The position numbers and the translations under genes are program-made. Source: Cepaea nemoralis (taxonomy: Eukaryota > Mollusca > Gastropoda > Stylommatophora > Helicidae). Taken from it: a stretch of 64,000 nt of DNA. Location of the stretch: positions 1-64,000 of the forward strand of contig JACEFZ010028134.1 in the NCBI GenBank assembly GCA_014155875.1. Direction: 5' to 3'. Numbering within the stretch: position 1 is the first letter of the stretch; every line of letters begins with the position of its first letter. The notes beneath the pieces are model-generated. The model was not told where the DNA came from, did no database searches, and saw only the letters and a list, made by a program, of their open reading frames with translations. Shown here piece by piece: positions 54,201 to 60,200 of this stretch.

Positions 54201-57200
54201 TTAGTCTCTAATTCCTCCCCCATCCTATCTTTTACTATCTCCTGTAGCTCCCTACATATCCTTCCCATATTTGTCATCTTAGTCTCTAATTCCTCCCCCA
54301 TCCTATCTTTTACTATCTCCTGTAGCTCCCTACATATCCTTCCTATCTTTTACTATCCCCTGTAGCTCCCTACATATCCTTCCTATCTTTTACTATCCCC
54401 TACAGCTCCCTACATATGATTCCTATCTTTTACTATCCCCTGTAGCTCCCTACATATCCTTCCTATCTTTTACTATCTCCTGTAGCTCCCTACATATCCT
54501 TCCTATCTTTTACTATCCCCTACAGCTCCCTACATATGATTCCTATCTTTTACTATCCCCTACAGCTCCTTACATATCCTTCCTATCTTTTACTATCCCC
54601 TGTAGCTCCCTACATATCCTTCCTATCTTTTACTATCCCCTGTAGCTCCCTACATATCCTTCCTATCTTTTACTATCCCCTACAGCTCCCTACATATCCT
54701 TCCTATCTTTTACTATCCCCTACAGCTCCCTACATATCCTTCCTATCTTTTACTATCCCCTACAGCTCCTTACATATCCTTCCTATCTTTTACTATCCCC
54801 TGCAGCTCCCTACATATCCTTCCTATCTTTTACTATCCCCTACAGCTCCCTACATATCCTTCCCATATTTGTCATCTTAGTCTCTAATTCCTCCCCCATC
54901 CTATCTTTTATTATCTCCTACAGCTCCCTACATATCCTTCCCATATTTGTCATCTTAGTCTCTAATTCCTCCCCCATCCTATCTTTTACTATCTCCTGTA
55001 GCTCCCTACATATCCTTCCCATATTTGTCATCTTAGTCTCTAATTCTCTTCATTTATTCTCTGCAGTTTATCCCCCTCTGTCAGTCTGCATTGTCCCAAC
55101 AGTTGGTGATTTTCAAGCTAATATATAGAGCTTAGAAGTGTAGTGGCATGCTGTGAGTGCAAAGATGTTGATTCTGTTAAGAAAATCACATTATTTTTCT
55201 CATAAACTGTGATTTCTCCATGCCAGGTGGAGAGAATCATCTTATGTCTGTTTCTGAAAGTAGATGTGGATATCTACAAGAAGTTCATGCAAGTCTATTT
55301 CCCTGTTGAAAGATGTACGCTCACAGATGTTAACGAAAACACAAGTAAGTTCTTATTTTTGAATTTTCTGATGTTTGTTTTAAATCTTGTTCATTTTCCA
55401 GAATCATTGTTTGAAAAAAAAATATCTCAGTGTTAACCTTCATTTAAAAATAGCAAGTCAGATGGTTCAAGGCACAGAATTCCTACTGATAATAAAGTGA
55501 GATATAAGTAAATAAGTCAAGTAGAGGACCGTTTTACTTGCCTTAAACCATATTGGACATTTGGTGCTAGACCCATATTGTAATGGACTAATCAGCACTC
55601 GTTAGATGGGCACGCTGACGAAGAAGATAGGGAACTGTGCTGGTAATGTCATGAGCAGGGTCGGGTGCTTGTTTCAGGCCTCTGCTCGTTATTGCCAGAG
55701 TCAGGGAAACATTGGCCACAATTTCCTCCTTGCTCTCAGCTTGCCGTTGCCTGAGTCGGGGAAACAATGGCCACAATTTCCTCCTTGCTCTCAGCTCATC
55801 GTTGCCTGAGTCGGGGAAACAATGGCCACAATTTCCTCCTTGCTCTCAGCTCATCGTTGCCTGAGTCGGGGAAACATTGGCCACAATTTCCTCCTTGCTC
55901 TCAGCTCGCCATTGCCTGAGTCGGGGAAACAATGGCCACAATTTCCTCCTTGCTCTAAGCTCATCGTTGCCAGCGTCAAGGAAACAATGGCCACAATTTC
56001 CTCCTTGCTCTAAGCTCATCGTTGCCAGCGTCAGGGAAACAATGGCCACAATTTCCTCCTTGCTCTAAGCTCATCGTTGCCTGAGTTGGGGAAACAATGG
56101 CCACAATTTCCTCCTTGCTCTAAGCTCATCGTTGCCAGCGTCAGGGAAACATTGGCCACAATTTCCTCCTTGCTCTAAGCTCATCGTTGCCAGCGTCAGG
56201 GAAACATTGGCCACAATTTCCTCCTTGCTCTCAGCTTGTCGTTACCCGAGTCAGGGAAACATTGGCCACAATTTCCTCCTTGCTCTAAGCTCATCGTTGC
56301 CAGCATCAGGGAAACATTGGCCACAATTTCCTCCTTGCTCTCAGCTCATTTTTGCCCTAGTCAGGGAAACATTGGCCACAATTTCCTCCTTGCTCTTAGA
56401 CCGACAAAATGTGATGGTGCCACCACATCACCAACCCATAGCGGGAAACTTTTGCGACAAATTGTTTTTTGTTTGTTTTTATTAATTGTATAATTAATCA
56501 GCAACTCATGGGGTCATATGATCAGTATCACACCCGATGCCTTTACTCCCCAAGATGTTTCCATATTTGGGTATGTTGACTGGGGAGCCCTGGTCAGTTT
56601 TTAAAATGCACCTGAGTTTGAACCTATGACCACCAGGCCAGCAGGGCAGCGTCTTACCATCATGTTACTGCGGCTCACCAGGTCAAATACTGTTTCTAGA
56701 CTTAATGAAACAAGAACAAAGCTAACAATCTCCATATTGTGGGAACATACATTGACACAATACGCTGCTGAAAACCATACTAGAGGACTGCTGAAAACCT
56801 TTCTAGAGGACTGCTGAAAACCATACTAGAGGACTGCTGAAAACCATTCTAGAGGACTGCTGAAAACCATACTAGAGGACTGCTGAAAGTAGTCCTCGAT
56901 TTCTGAGATGGGATAAACAGTTCCCTTCTTACTTTTTATTAGGAGACCTCATGGTGAAGTGGTTATGCCACCTGGCTCACATTCTTAAGGTTGTGGGTTT
57001 GATTACCGCCTAAGTCATTTAAGTTCACAACTGCAATTTTCTGAGACTCCTGGGTGTCACCGCTGGAGCTACAAAGTTTATACTTTGTGTCATGCTTTCG
57101 GCAAGCCACCCTGCGGAAAGAAAAAGAGTTATATGGGATACAATCTAGTGCAGTGAAGTTGGCCACAGCCCTCTTGTGATTTAAACCCTGTAAATTATTT

Positions 57201-60200
57201 ATTAATAGGAAAATTTTTGGTAACTATTTTAAGAGACTAGTTTGACATCAGGTAGTTGACAGAAATATCCCTTTGTGGTTTAAGCCAGTACCTACCGCAA
57301 TTAGGGCTTAAATCCCAGACCACTGTTTTGAAGACTGGTAATGACACTTGTGTGGCTTTATAGACAAAAATATTAGTATGCGGAGGCATAGTGCTAGATT
57401 CATCATTATATTATAGTAGCTCTTTGCAAAATGTCACTCTCAATCTACTGTCATCACAACCTGCTGTCATCACAACCTGCTTTCATCACAACCTGCTCTC
57501 ATCACAACCTGCTCTCATCACAACCTGCTCTCATCATAACTTCCACAAGTCACAACCTGTTCTCATCACAACTTCCACAAATCACAACCTGTTCTTATCA
57601 CAACCTGCTCTCCTCACAACTTCCACAAGTCACAACCTGTTCTTATCTCAATGTGCTCTCATCACAACTTCCACAAGTCACAACCTGTTCTCATAACTTC
57701 CACAGGTCACAACCTGCTCTCATCACAACTTCCACAAGTCACAACTTGTTCTCATAACTTCCACAGGTCACAACCTGCTCTCATCACAACTTCTACAAGT
57801 CACAACCTGCCAAAAAGATCCTCAATTCTTCATCAGTTCTCCTCCATGTTGATGCCTGGAATGTATTTAACATCCTGTGCCGAGTGCTATGATGGTTGAT
57901 CCAGTCTCTTCTTCCAACGACCAAGCCTTCCGTTACTATCTTAACCACTGTGACTTCCAACAACCAAGCCTTCCATTACTAGTCTATCTTAACCACTGTG
58001 ACTTCCAACAACCAAGCCTTCCATTACTATTCTATCTTAATCACTGTGACTTCCAACAACCAAGCCTTCCATAACTATTCTATCTTAATCACTGTGACTT
58101 CCAACAACCAAGCCTTCCATTACTAGTCCATCTTAATCACTGTGACTTCCAACAACCAAGCCTTCCATTACTATTCTATCTTAATCACTGTGACTTCCAA
58201 CAACCAAGCCTTCCATTACTATTCTATCTTAATCACTGTGACTTCCAACAACCAAGCCTTCCATTACTAGTCCATCTTAATCACTGTGACTGCCAACAAC
58301 CAAGTCTTCCATTACTATTCTATCTTAATCACTGTGACTTCCAACAACCAAGCCTTCCATTACTATTCTATCTTAATCACTGTGACTTCCAACAACCAAG
58401 CCTTCCATTACTATTCTATCTTAATCACTGTGACTTCCAACAACCAAGCCTTCCATTACTATTCTATCTTAATCACTGTGACTTCCAACAACCAAGCCTT
58501 CCATTACTATTCTATCTTAATCACTGTGACTTCCAACAACCAAGCCTTCCATTACTAGTCTATCTTAATCATTGTGACTTCCAACAACCAAGCCTTCCAT
58601 TACTAGTCTATCTTAATCACTGTGACTTCCAACAACCAAGCCTTCCATTACTAGTCCATCTTAATCACTGTGACTTCCAACAATCAAGCCTTCCATTACT
58701 AGTCTATCTTAATCACTGTGACTTCCAACAACCAAACTGTCCATTACTAGTCCATCTTAATCACTGTGACTTCCAACAACCAAGCCTTCCATTACTATTC
58801 TATCTTAATCACTGTGACTTCCAACAACCAAGCCTTCCATTACTATTCTATCTTAATCACTGTGACTTCCAACAACCAAGCCTTCCATTACTATTCTATC
58901 TTAATCACTGTGACTTCCAACAACCAAGCCTTCCATTACTAGTCCATCTTAATCACTGTGACTTCCAACAACCAAGCCTTCCATTACTAGTCTATCTTAA
59001 TCACTGTGACTTCCAACAACCAAACTGTCCATTACTAGTCCATCTTAATCACTGTGACTTCCAACAACCAAGCCTTCCATTACTATTCTATCTTAATCAC
59101 TGTGACTTCCAACAACCAAGCCTTCCATTACTAGTCTATCTTAATCACTGTGACTTCCAACAACCAAGCCTTCCATTACTAGTCCATCTTAATCACTGTG
59201 ACTTCCAACAACCAAGCCTTCCATTACTATTCTATCTTAATCACTGTGATATCCAACAACCAAGCTTTCCATTACTAGTCTATCTTAATCACTGTGACTT
59301 CCAACAACCAAGCCTTCCATTACTAGTCCATCTTAATCACTGTGACTTCCAACAACCAAGCCTTCCATTACTAGTCTATCTTAATCACTGTGACTTCCAA
59401 CAACCAAACTGTCCATTACTAGTCCATCTTAATCACTGTGACTTCCAACAACCAAGCCTTCCATTACTATTCTATCTTAATCACTGTGACTTCCAACAAC
59501 CAAGCCTTCCATTACTATTCTATCTTAATCACTGTGACTTCCAACAACCAAGCCTTCCATTACTAGTCCATCTTAATCACTGTGACTTCCAACAACCAAG
59601 CCTTCCATTACTAGTCCATCTTAATCACTGTGACTTCCAACAACCAAGCCTTCCATTACTAATCTATCTTAATCACTGTGACTTCCAACAACCAAACTGT
59701 CCATTACTAGTCCATCTTAATCACTGTGACTTCCAACAACCAAGCCTTCCGTTACTAGTCTATCTTAATCACTGTGACTTCCAACAACCAAGCCTTCCGT
59801 TACTAGTCTATCTTAATCACTGTGACTTCCAACAACCAAGCCTTCCATTACTAGTCCATCTTAATCACTGTGACTTCCAACAACCAAGCCTTCCATTACT
59901 ATTCTATCTTAATCACTGTGATATCCAACAACCAAGCCTTCCATTACTAGTCTATCTTAATCACTGTGACTTCCAACAACCAAGCCTTCCATAACTATTC
60001 TATCTTAATCACTATGACTTCCAACAACCAAGCCTTCCATAACTATTCTATCTTAATCACTGTGGCTTCCAACAACCAAGCCTTCCATTACTATTCTATC
60101 TTAATCACTGTGACTTCCACCAACCAAGCCTTCCATAACTATTCTATCTTAATCACTGTGACTTCCAACAACCAAGCCTTCCATTACTATTCTATCTTAA

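Noticed and set aside
56950..57010. tRNA gene suggested by A and B boxes
   Set aside because: The acceptor stem and 3' half cannot be completed, and a tRNA-unrelated body follows. The same holds for 17850-17899 and the CAGTGG copies, so they are SINE heads.
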